A stretch of 64,000 bases of DNA, from positions 1 through 64,000 of the forward strand of contig NZ_JAAKGS010000013.1 of NCBI RefSeq assembly GCF_011043555.1, in the 5' to 3' direction. The stretch is from Sphingobacterium sp. SGR-19. GTDB taxonomy: Bacteria > Bacteroidota > Bacteroidia > Sphingobacteriales > Sphingobacteriaceae. Positions 36,105 through 43,150 of the stretch are shown one piece after another (the first letter of the stretch is position 1; the number at the start of each line of letters is the position of its first letter). A program made the position numbers and the translations under genes. Under the pieces are notes generated by a model. That model had not been told where the DNA came from. It was given only the letters and a program-made list of their open reading frames with translations, and did not search any database.

Positions 36105-36128
36105 AACTTTAATCGTCAAACTAAAGTA

Positions 36129-38303
36129 ATGCAATATAATAAAATTTATACAGCCGTGCTATGGGCTATGGTGATTTCTGTGGGTTCTCTGAAAGCACAG
36201 GCGGTGCGGCGCGACACGAGCGATTCCGACAAACCACAGGACCAGCATCTGATTGACAGTGTGGTGGTGCATGGCCGTACGCAGGTACAAGAAATAAACC
36301 GGCAAGCGTATAATGTGACGGCGCTGGACGCAAAATCCCTACACAATACGACGCTCGATCTTTCCCATGCGCTGGACCGAGTGTCCGGTGTGCGTGTTCG
36401 GGAGACTGGTGGCGTAGGTTCCAATATCAATTTCTCTTTAAACGGTTTTTCGGGTAACCACGTCCGCTTTTTTCTCGATGGTGTACCGATCGATAACATG
36501 GGTACCTCCTTTCAGATCAATAATATTCCCATCAACTTTGCCGACCGGGTAGAGGTTTATAAAGGCGTGGTGCCGATCTGGCTGGGCTCGGATGCGCTGG
36601 GCGGTGCAGTGAATATTGTTTCATCCCGCAGTAGGGGTAATTATGTAGATGTATCCTATTCCTATGGCTCGTTCAACACCCATCGGACGGCTATTAACGC
36701 AGGGATGACGAACAAGAACGGCTTTACGTTACAGTTAAGTGCCTTCCAGAATTATTCGGATAACAATTATTGGGTAACCTTGGACGAAGCTTCGGATGCT
36801 TCTGGTCAGTACTTTCGTAATCAGCGTTTGAGACGTTTCCATGACCAGTACCATAACGAAACACTCGTTGCAAAAGTAGGCGTGGTCAACAAACCGTATG
36901 CCGACAGGCTTCTATTGGGTATGACCGTGGGCCAGAATTATAAGGAGATGCAGACAGGCGCACGTATGGCTTCGGTGTTTGGGGCTTGGCACCGCAGGGG
37001 TAACCTGCTGATGCCATCACTGGCCTATCAGAAAAAAGACCTGCTGTTGGAAGGGTTGGATGTCACCCTCAACGCCAATTATAACTTTGGCGAAGAAAAG
37101 AGTATTGATACCGTTGCGCTGCGCTATTACTGGATAGGTGAACCTACCGAGACCGGCCGTGGGGGCGGTGAACGCGATGGGGGGCTTTATCGTTACCGCA
37201 ACAACAACGGTCTGGCTACGGCGACTGTGAATTATCGTATAAACGACAATCAACAGGTAACCCTAAACAACGTATTCAACACGTTCGACCGCAAAGGGGA
37301 AAACGAATTGAATCCCAATCAAGCACGCTATAATGTACCCAAGAAAACGAACAAGAACATCTTGGGGGTGGGGTATATATATGATATTGCGGATAGATGG
37401 AATATTTCTGTTTTTGGTAAGTTCTATCATCAAACGGCCATCACGGATACCTTGGGAACAGATCCTGCAACCAAACAGGAGTTTTATCAGGAAGCTCGGA
37501 AAAGTCACAATTACTTCGGTTATGGAACGGCGGCTAGTTACTTTTTGAACCCCAAATTGCAATTAAAAGGATCGTATGAAAAAAGTATACGTCTGCCCGA
37601 AAGTGATGAGTTATATGGGGATGTGGAGAATCTAGAGGGTAATTACCGTTTAAGACCCGAGTCGAGCCATAATGCTAATCTCGGATTATCTTATTTCGTC
37701 TCGCTCCACGATGCGCACCATTTTTCGTTTTCGGGAAGCGCGATCTACCGCTATTCTACCGATTATATTTATCGGATTCTGAATAACAACCAGTCGAAGT
37801 ACGTGCCGGCCAACCTGGATGGCGTCTCCAACATCGGCGGTGATGTTGAGGTGCGTTATTCATTTCGTGATCTTCTTATTGCGGGGGCCAACTTCACGTA
37901 TCAAAATGTCCGGAACCAACAAAAGTATGAGCCTGGCTACACCAGCATCAGCCCGGTTTATCAAGACCGTATGCCCAACCTCCCTTATGCTTTCGGAAAT
38001 GCCGATGCTTCGTTTTTTCTCAAAGATTTTGGTGGAAAGGGAAATCGGCTCAGTGTAGGTTACAACCTGCTGTATGTCCAACAATTCTATCTCTATTGGC
38101 CGAGCCGGGGCGGCGATAAAAAGTTTGTACCGCAGCAGTTGGCACACGATGCGAATATCACGTATACCATGCAAAACGGACGATACAATATCGCGCTGGA
38201 GTGCAAAAACTTGACAGATGCCTTGCTATACGACAATTTTAGTCTACAGAAACCAAGTCGTGGTTTCTACATCAAATTCCGGTATTTCTTAAGCAATCAA
38301 TAA
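36129..38303 (+). CDS. TonB-dependent outer-membrane receptor (siderophore/iron type)
   Basis: This 724-residue protein has a signal peptide (AVLWAMVISVGSLKAQ), a plug domain (about 40-165) with DSVVVHGRTQVQEINRQ, VRVRETGGVGSNINFSLNGF and VEVYKGVVPIWLGSDALGG, and a beta barrel ending GFYIKFRYFLSN. The size and lack of the SusC N-terminal extension place it with ligand-gated siderophore or metal receptors. It has its own promoter and a structured leader. The DUF4374 lipoprotein gene follows by 29 bp. The ligand is not identifiable from sequence. Confidence 0.92.
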   Translation: MQYNKIYTAVLWAMVISVGSLKAQAVRRDTSDSDKPQDQHLIDSVVVHGRTQVQEINRQAYNVTALDAKSLHNTTLDLSHALDRVSGVRVRETGGVGSNINFSLNGFSGNHVRFFLDGVPIDNMGTSFQINNIPINFADRVEVYKGVVPIWLGSDALGGAVNIVSSRSRGNYVDVSYSYGSFNTHRTAINAGMTNKNGFTLQLSAFQNYSDNNYWVTLDEASDASGQYFRNQRLRRFHDQYHNETLVAKVGVVNKPYADRLLLGMTVGQNYKEMQTGARMASVFGAWHRRGNLLMPSLAYQKKDLLLEGLDVTLNANYNFGEEKSIDTVALRYYWIGEPTETGRGGGERDGGLYRYRNNNGLATATVNYRINDNQQVTLNNVFNTFDRKGENELNPNQARYNVPKKTNKNILGVGYIYDIADRWNISVFGKFYHQTAITDTLGTDPATKQEFYQEARKSHNYFGYGTAASYFLNPKLQLKGSYEKSIRLPESDELYGDVENLEGNYRLRPESSHNANLGLSYFVSLHDAHHFSFSGSAIYRYSTDYIYRILNNNQSKYVPANLDGVSNIGGDVEVRYSFRDLLIAGANFTYQNVRNQQKYEPGYTSISPVYQDRMPNLPYAFGNADASFFLKDFGGKGNRLSVGYNLLYVQQFYLYWPSRGGDKKFVPQQLAHDANITYTMQNGRYNIALECKNLTDALLYDNFSLQKPSRGFYIKFRYFLSNQ

Positions 38304-38332
38304 CCATTCGTTTATATCATAATTTAAATACA

Positions 38333-39562
38333 ATGAAAGCAATAAAAAATGTAGCGTTAGCGCTCGGTGTGTTAGCACTTGGCTTCAGCTCATGTGACAA
38401 AGATGAAGACATCGACAGACGGACCAGAGGTAATTTCGTACTCGCCGTTACGCCGGTTGCGCAGACCGGGGTAGCCGATTACCTAATCAATGCTCCTTCG
38501 CTGGAAAGCGGAACGATAAGTACGGAAGGCAACGGAACCGAGCAAGATGGAACCTATCGGTACTATTTAACACACAACAATAGATTTTATAGCATGCTTT
38601 ATGGGCAGGGGAACCCGGGCGCCGTGACTGCCTACAATTTGCAAGACGGACTACTTAACAAGGTAACCAATTTCCAAACAGAAACGGTCCACGCTTTCGC
38701 TCCTGTCGACAACGATATCCTGCTGGTGAAAGTTGCGCGTAACTTGACGACTCCGGAATCACAATGGTACAGCGTAGATACCGATGCGCTCAACATCGTG
38801 CGAAGCGGGAAGATCAACACGCACGAGGAACTCACCGGAAATAGCGAGATCGCCCATTTCTCGTGGATAAAACAGGTGGGAAATAAGGTATTTGCGCCTT
38901 TTTTCAGCATTAAAGCCACAGAGGAGGCGGGGTGGGGTACCGATTATCCCGATAATGCTTGGATAGCGGTATACTCTTATCCTGAAATGCAATTGGAAAA
39001 AGTCATCAAGGATGATCGTACCAGCTATATCGGGCGTTATTTCGTAGATGGGCTGGCGAAAGTGGAAAATGGCGATGTCTACGCTTTCTCTCCGGCTACG
39101 GCGATCAACAACGGCAAGGATAATGTTTTCAACTCCAGCAAACCGTCGGCTATTACGCGTATCAAAGCGGGCACAACGGCGTTCGATGATTACTACTTTG
39201 ATCTGGAAGCGGCAACGGGCGGTCACAATATCACCAACTGGACTTATATCGGGAATGGCAAAGCGGTTGGCCATTTCACAACGAAAGCAGAAAAGGGCGT
39301 TTATAGTGTGGGTGCACACATCGGTATCATCGATTTCGAATCGAAGTCGGTAGAATTTGTAACGGGCTTTCCGGAAGTTGGAGACATTGCAAATGTGACC
39401 ACCAATAATTATAGCCCACTAGACGGAAGAACTGCGGCCATCGGTGTCACGCTAAAAAGCGGCATCAGCTACGTATACAATATCCATGCGGAAACGGCGA
39501 CGGCTACCCAAGGGCTGAAGGTGGAAGGCGGAACGATCACAGCGATCAGCCGTCTGGATTAA
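38333..39562 (+). CDS. DUF4374 lipoprotein
   Basis: The 409-residue protein has a lipobox (LALGFSSCDKDED, Cys21) followed by a DUF4374-type beta-propeller body with motifs such as GNFVLAVTPV, LTHNNRFYSMLYGQGNPG and VYSYPEMQLEKV. Such lipoproteins accompany TonB receptors in Bacteroidota iron clusters and probably bind the ligand at the surface, as an inferred partner of the receptor encoded just upstream. The strong hairpin at 39589-39613 ends the transcript. Confidence 0.85.
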   Translation: MKAIKNVALALGVLALGFSSCDKDEDIDRRTRGNFVLAVTPVAQTGVADYLINAPSLESGTISTEGNGTEQDGTYRYYLTHNNRFYSMLYGQGNPGAVTAYNLQDGLLNKVTNFQTETVHAFAPVDNDILLVKVARNLTTPESQWYSVDTDALNIVRSGKINTHEELTGNSEIAHFSWIKQVGNKVFAPFFSIKATEEAGWGTDYPDNAWIAVYSYPEMQLEKVIKDDRTSYIGRYFVDGLAKVENGDVYAFSPATAINNGKDNVFNSSKPSAITRIKAGTTAFDDYYFDLEAATGGHNITNWTYIGNGKAVGHFTTKAEKGVYSVGAHIGIIDFESKSVEFVTGFPEVGDIANVTTNNYSPLDGRTAAIGVTLKSGISYVYNIHAETATATQGLKVEGGTITAISRLD

Positions 39563-39588
39563 TAATCTTCTGACTATATTAGATGTAA

Positions 39589-39622
39589 AGAACGGGCTGA
39601 CATGGCCCGTTCTCTTATTTTT
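39589..39622. terminator. Rho-independent terminator after the DUF4374 gene
   Basis: AGAACGGGC (39589-39597) and GCCCGTTCT (39605-39613) form a perfect 9-bp stem with a seven-base loop, followed on the plus strand by CTTATTTTTT. It serves the plus-strand cluster. On the minus strand the hairpin also lies just past the stop of the WcaJ-like fragment gene, with a weaker T tract. Confidence 0.9.
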
Positions 39623-40082
39623 TATGGAATGCCGTAGCGTGTCTACGTGACAAAGCCGTATATACATAAGCAAAAAGGAAACGGGATAATACCACGTAGG
39701 CGATGACCAGGCCTACCAAAGCACCCAAAAAGTATCCTACTCCGTAAAATCGATGTTCTATCAGCGTACATCCGATAAATACAGGTAAGAACGTTATAAC
39801 GGATTTCCATGTGGCGCGCAATACGTTTTCTAGCCGCTCGATGGTACTATTGGCATATAAGCGTAAATGCAATGCTGCAACAAGCGCAACGAGATTGAAC
39901 AGCACCCATACCGAATAAACATCTGACAACACCGCTTCTTGCATACTAGTAGCCCAATACAATCTAGAAAATAAGAACGCCGCGATAAATGCCATATTTG
40001 AGCATATGACATCCATCAAAACAAGCGACGTTTTCATATAGGTTAATATACGTTTTTGGGAGTCTCTATACATGACTTCCAT
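39615..40082 (-). CDS. Lone N-terminal membrane domain of a WcaJ-type sugar transferase (truncated)
   Basis: The 155-residue product has about four membrane helices (about 20-40, 55-75, 90-110, 115-140). It resembles the N-terminal half of WcaJ-type undecaprenyl-phosphate glucose transferases, for instance TSLVLMDVICSNMAFIAAFLF and LFNLVALVAALHLRLY followed by RLENVLRATWKSVITF. The catalytic domain that should follow is missing: the gene stops at FHKK and a terminator comes at once. The first ATG overlaps the upstream CpsB-like gene by 17 bp. It could be a decayed enzyme or a stand-alone membrane protein. A lone domain cannot transfer sugar by itself. Confidence 0.6.
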   Translation of the reverse strand: MEVMYRDSQKRILTYMKTSLVLMDVICSNMAFIAAFLFSRLYWATSMQEAVLSDVYSVWVLFNLVALVAALHLRLYANSTIERLENVLRATWKSVITFLPVFIGCTLIEHRFYGVGYFLGALVGLVIAYVVLSRFLFAYVYTALSRRHATAFHKK

Positions 40083-40860
40083 ATTTACCTTTCAATATTT
40101 CGCCTGGACGCACTTCCATACCCAAATCGAGAAGAAATTCCGCATTCCGAAGCTTCTCCCGAAAGACACCGGATACATCCTCTTTCCTGACATAATGCTC
40201 AATGGCCTTCATATGCCGCACATCATGTACATTTGTTCCGACGAGGTCTACCATATTTTTACGCGCCAGATATTTCACTACATTTTTTTCCCTTGGGCCA
40301 TAATAGCCGTAACACGAAAGCAAGTTGACCTGGATCAAACATCCCATGTCCTTAAACACCTTCAGCATACTGGGTGAATGTTGATAGTATATATAACGTT
40401 CGGGGTGGGCTAATATGGGTGTTATACCGCGCCCGGTTAATTTTTGGATAACATCCTTGATAAGCGGACTTTCATTCATAAGTGGCATCTCGATCAAAAC
40501 ATAGCCCCCTGCTAGACAGAGTAGCGGTACAAGCGGATTGTCAAGGTCTTTTAGCAGCTGTTCGCTCACCATATACTCGGCGGCATAGCGGAGTCTGTTT
40601 CTTGGAAGATCGGCATGTTGATGCAACTCCTCCCAAGCTCGCTGTATACTTTCCTTATTATTGGGATAAATGCCATCCCAAACATGAGGCGTGGCTATAA
40701 ACTGCTTTATCCCTTGATCGGTTAGTGCAGCCAGCAAGTCCAAACTCTGCGATACCGACGCGCTACCATCGTCCACGCGCGGTAATAAGTGGTTGTGTAC
40801 GTCGACCTGCAACCAACTGAGGTCGTTGTATTTTCGTTTGCGGCTAAAGATAGATAGCAT
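40066..40860 (-). CDS. CpsB/YwqE-type tyrosine phosphatase-like PHP protein, second copy
   Basis: This 264-residue protein matches the PHP metal-dependent phosphatases that dephosphorylate Wzc-type tyrosine kinases. It has VDVHNHLLPRVDDG, TPHVW, VLIEMPLMNES, ILAHPERYIYY and VGTNVHD. The last motif has Asn where the 62326-63072 copy and known CpsB proteins have the metal ligand Asp (N210 in place of D), so activity may be reduced. The ATG at 40860 is chosen because a TATGTTTG -7 box lies at 40888-40895. An in-frame ATG at 40875 is possible. Another ORF start still further upstream would overlap the promoter. Confidence 0.83.
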   Translation of the reverse strand: MLSIFSRKRKYNDLSWLQVDVHNHLLPRVDDGSASVSQSLDLLAALTDQGIKQFIATPHVWDGIYPNNKESIQRAWEELHQHADLPRNRLRYAAEYMVSEQLLKDLDNPLVPLLCLAGGYVLIEMPLMNESPLIKDVIQKLTGRGITPILAHPERYIYYQHSPSMLKVFKDMGCLIQVNLLSCYGYYGPREKNVVKYLARKNMVDLVGTNVHDVRHMKAIEHYVRKEDVSGVFREKLRNAEFLLDLGMEVRPGEILKGKYGSHV

Positions 40861-40887
40861 AAAAATGTTCTTCATAAGTAGATGCTG

Positions 40888-40964
40888 CAAACATAGGCAA
40901 ACCACCCTACCGCTTTCCCACCCAAATGGGCGGTTTTGCGCAAACTACCCACATGGGTGGGAAA
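40888..40964. promoter_or_regulatory. Divergent promoter region with paired direct repeats
   Basis: A TATGTTTG -7 box for the minus-strand CpsB-like gene lies at 40888-40895 (read on the minus strand). Two 14-bp copies, ACCCAAATGGGCGG (40920-40933) and ACCCACATGGGTGG (40947-40960), match at 12 of 14 positions with 27 bp between starts. Each contains a CCCA-NN-TGGG palindrome. The outer sequences also form a 10-bp inverted repeat, TTTCCCACCC at 40914-40923 with GGGTGGGAAA at 40955-40964. The site covers the likely -33 region of the minus-strand promoter. Confidence 0.5.
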
Positions 40965-41011
40965 TAAAACGGGGCGATTATCTTTTTTTGTGCTAAAATT
41001 AAAGTACTACT

Positions 41012-41662
41012 ATGAAGAATCAATTATGGATCATGTTCATTGCCCTCACTATCTGTATCGGATGCGGAAAGAGCGATCCACCGCTATCCATCAACCAAAC
41101 AGAGGTCACCCTGCGTTATCAGGAGGAATTTCTCTTTGCCATCAAGAACGCTGTTATCGTGGAATGGACGTCGAGCGATGAGTTTGTGGGCAAAATAGGA
41201 AGCGATGGGACCTTCAAAGCATGCCACATCGGTGAAACCACCATTACCGGAAAAAGCCAAGGAAAGACCTTTACTGCACACATCGTCGTAGAGCCCACGA
41301 TTACGGGTGTGGCTGAGCCTTTTCTGCAATTTGGGAAAAGGAAACCGGATATCAAGAATTTTGAGATGAGGCAGCTTGCCGACGAGACACCGCAAACCTT
41401 GTTTTATACCCAACCATCCACCTACACTTGGGGGGCACGTTATATTTTAGAGGATAACCTGTTGGCGAAGGTTGATCTGCTATGGAACTTTTCCAAAATA
41501 GAAGAGAGTACCATTTTTTATGCCGAACGGTATGAATTGATTGGTACGAGCAACAACATCTCCTATTTTACGGACCGGTCCGGTGCCACGGTCGTGCAGC
41601 TAACCAGCGATCCTTCGCTTGGTGTGACGGCTAGCTACTCTCAAAACCGCTCCACGGATTAA
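41012..41662 (+). CDS. Putative lipoprotein with an Ig-like (BIG2-type) N-terminal domain
   Basis: The 216-residue protein begins with a lipobox (FIALTICIGCGKSD, Cys18). Residues about 24-92 look like a bacterial Ig-like domain (LSINQTEVTLRYQEEFLF ... GTFKACHIGETTITGKSQGKTFTAHIVV). The remaining 120 residues are unrecognised and beta-rich. It is transcribed divergently from the CpsB-like gene across the repeat region and converges on the response regulator with only 7 bp between the stop codons. No terminator is visible there. The function is unknown; a surface or periplasmic role is likely. Confidence 0.7.
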   Translation: MKNQLWIMFIALTICIGCGKSDPPLSINQTEVTLRYQEEFLFAIKNAVIVEWTSSDEFVGKIGSDGTFKACHIGETTITGKSQGKTFTAHIVVEPTITGVAEPFLQFGKRKPDIKNFEMRQLADETPQTLFYTQPSTYTWGARYILEDNLLAKVDLLWNFSKIEESTIFYAERYELIGTSNNISYFTDRSGATVVQLTSDPSLGVTASYSQNRSTD

Positions 41663-41669
41663 GCGGGGG

Positions 41670-42305
41670 TTACTTATATTTCAAAATCAGTTCAGCACGG
41701 CTCGTCACCTGCAGTTTCTGATAAATATTCCGGATATGGTATTTTACCGTATCTACACTGACAAACAATTGCGCTGCAACCTCTTTATACGAAGCTCCTC
41801 GCTGTAACATGGTCATTATCTCGATTTCGCGCGGCGTCAGCTGCGCTGTCTTTTCATACTGGCTTTTTCCAACCACTGGGTTAAAGTGATCGAAAACTAA
41901 CCGAGCTACCTGCGGGCTCATCACGGATCCTCCGGCGAGTACTTCCAGCAAACGCTCCTCCATCTGCGGCAATGGTGTACTTTTCAGAAGATAGCCCGAG
42001 GCACCGGCGCGAAGGGCCTGAAAAACAGCGTCCCTGTTTTCGAAGACGGTAAACATCACCACTTGAACTTCCGGCATACGTCTTTTGATATACCAGGTCG
42101 TTTCGATACCCGATTTACCGGGCAGGCCGATATCGCTCAACACGACATCCAGTGCCTCGTTCTTCCACGTGTCGGTGAACTCTTCAAACGAACGGGCGGA
42201 AATGCTTAAGTCAAAAGACGCACTCGATGCAAAAAAAAGTTTCAACGTGTTTAAAACCGGCTCGCGGTCTTCCACGATAGCTAAACGATATTTGATTTTT
42301 TTCAT
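41670..42305 (-). CDS. LuxR/NarL-type response regulator
   Basis: This 211-residue protein has a receiver domain (about 5-125) with acidic pocket AIVEDREP and phospho-acceptor Asp58 in VVLSDIGLPGKSG. A LuxR HTH occupies about 148-208 (LTPREIEIMTMLQRGASYKEVAAQLFVSVDTVKYHIRNIYQKL). It is the last gene of the long locus B transcription unit and overlaps the membrane protein gene by 1 bp. The kinase at 43138-46080, of the matching HisKA_3 class, is the likely partner. Its targets may include the paired repeats at 40920-40960. Confidence 0.92.
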   Translation of the reverse strand: MKKIKYRLAIVEDREPVLNTLKLFFASSASFDLSISARSFEEFTDTWKNEALDVVLSDIGLPGKSGIETTWYIKRRMPEVQVVMFTVFENRDAVFQALRAGASGYLLKSTPLPQMEERLLEVLAGGSVMSPQVARLVFDHFNPVVGKSQYEKTAQLTPREIEIMTMLQRGASYKEVAAQLFVSVDTVKYHIRNIYQKLQVTSRAELILKYK

Positions 42306-43150
42306 TATGCATTCATTTTTTCGTACACCATAGCGCTTGTTTCATCAACGCGCATACCCAGCCGGAACATATGCTGAAGCAGCCAACAGCTGAGTATCAG
42401 GTAAAGGAAGCTAATTGTCGTCAATTGATCCATATTCTGCATCAGGAAGCTGCTCTGCATCGAATTGGACAATAGACTCACGACCATCCCTCCTTGCAGC
42501 AAGAGCTGTCCCGAATACACCAGACTAAAATACACGACATTTCGCCGGACAGCAAACGAAACGGACGAGAATTCCATATCGTGCAGGTAAACCAACCGCC
42601 ACTGTGCTATAACGTAGATAAAGGCCATGGAAAACTTAGCGATATAATGCCATTGCTGATCAATATAACCATATTCATGCTGTACACCCATTTTCATATT
42701 GTGTACGATCTGTTCGAGCAGTGCCGTTTTCTCTTCTATAGAAGCCATCGCATAAGGGATGGCGTCCATTATACCAAAGACAAACGGCAACAGGTGCAAC
42801 CACGCATATCGCGGCCATTTGAGTCGTGGGAAGAGCGAGAACAACGTAAAAAAATATGCACAAGGCGCGATGAGGTAATACAGGCCAATGCCCTTGTTAT
42901 ACCATTCCGGAACCGCCCGAATAAAGCCCGTGAAAATGAGTGCGTAGGTAAATGCATGCCAGAAAGACGCCATAGCAAGCAGGGTGATCAAAAGAACGCG
43001 CCGGTCCTTGAAACGGACGGTAAAATAGAAAAACCCAATAATGGCCATGGCGGATAGAAACAGTCCCAGCAAGGCAAAAAACATACCCCAGGTTTGCCAC
43101 TCCTCCCGCCGGGCACCGTATTCCGCTATAAAATCTGTCATATTCTCCAT
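42305..43150 (-). CDS. Multi-pass (about 7-8 TM) sensor-like membrane protein without an output domain
   Basis: The 281-residue protein has about eight hydrophobic helices (about 22-46, 51-75, 88-108, 115-133, 170-188, 203-225, 243-263). Its layout resembles the membrane part of Bacteroidota 7TM sensors fused to AraC or kinase domains. No soluble output domain follows; the protein ends soon after the last helix. The gene overlaps the kinase gene by 13 bp and the regulator gene by 1 bp, so the three are surely co-expressed. It could modulate the kinase, but this is an inference. An ATG three codons later is also possible. Confidence 0.65.
   Translation of the reverse strand: MENMTDFIAEYGARREEWQTWGMFFALLGLFLSAMAIIGFFYFTVRFKDRRVLLITLLAMASFWHAFTYALIFTGFIRAVPEWYNKGIGLYYLIAPCAYFFTLFSLFPRLKWPRYAWLHLLPFVFGIMDAIPYAMASIEEKTALLEQIVHNMKMGVQHEYGYIDQQWHYIAKFSMAFIYVIAQWRLVYLHDMEFSSVSFAVRRNVVYFSLVYSGQLLLQGGMVVSLLSNSMQSSFLMQNMDQLTTISFLYLILSCWLLQHMFRLGMRVDETSAMVYEKMNA

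Noticed and set aside
38759..39319. Open frame of 186 codons on the minus strand inside the DUF4374 gene
   Set aside because: The plus-strand product has a lipobox and family features; the opposite frame is rich in Arg, Ile and Cys without domain signs.
42494..43057. Long open frame (187 codons) on the plus strand opposite the multi-pass membrane protein gene
   Set aside because: The minus-strand gene has clear membrane helices and overlaps its neighbours properly; the plus frame has no recognisable features and no promoter.
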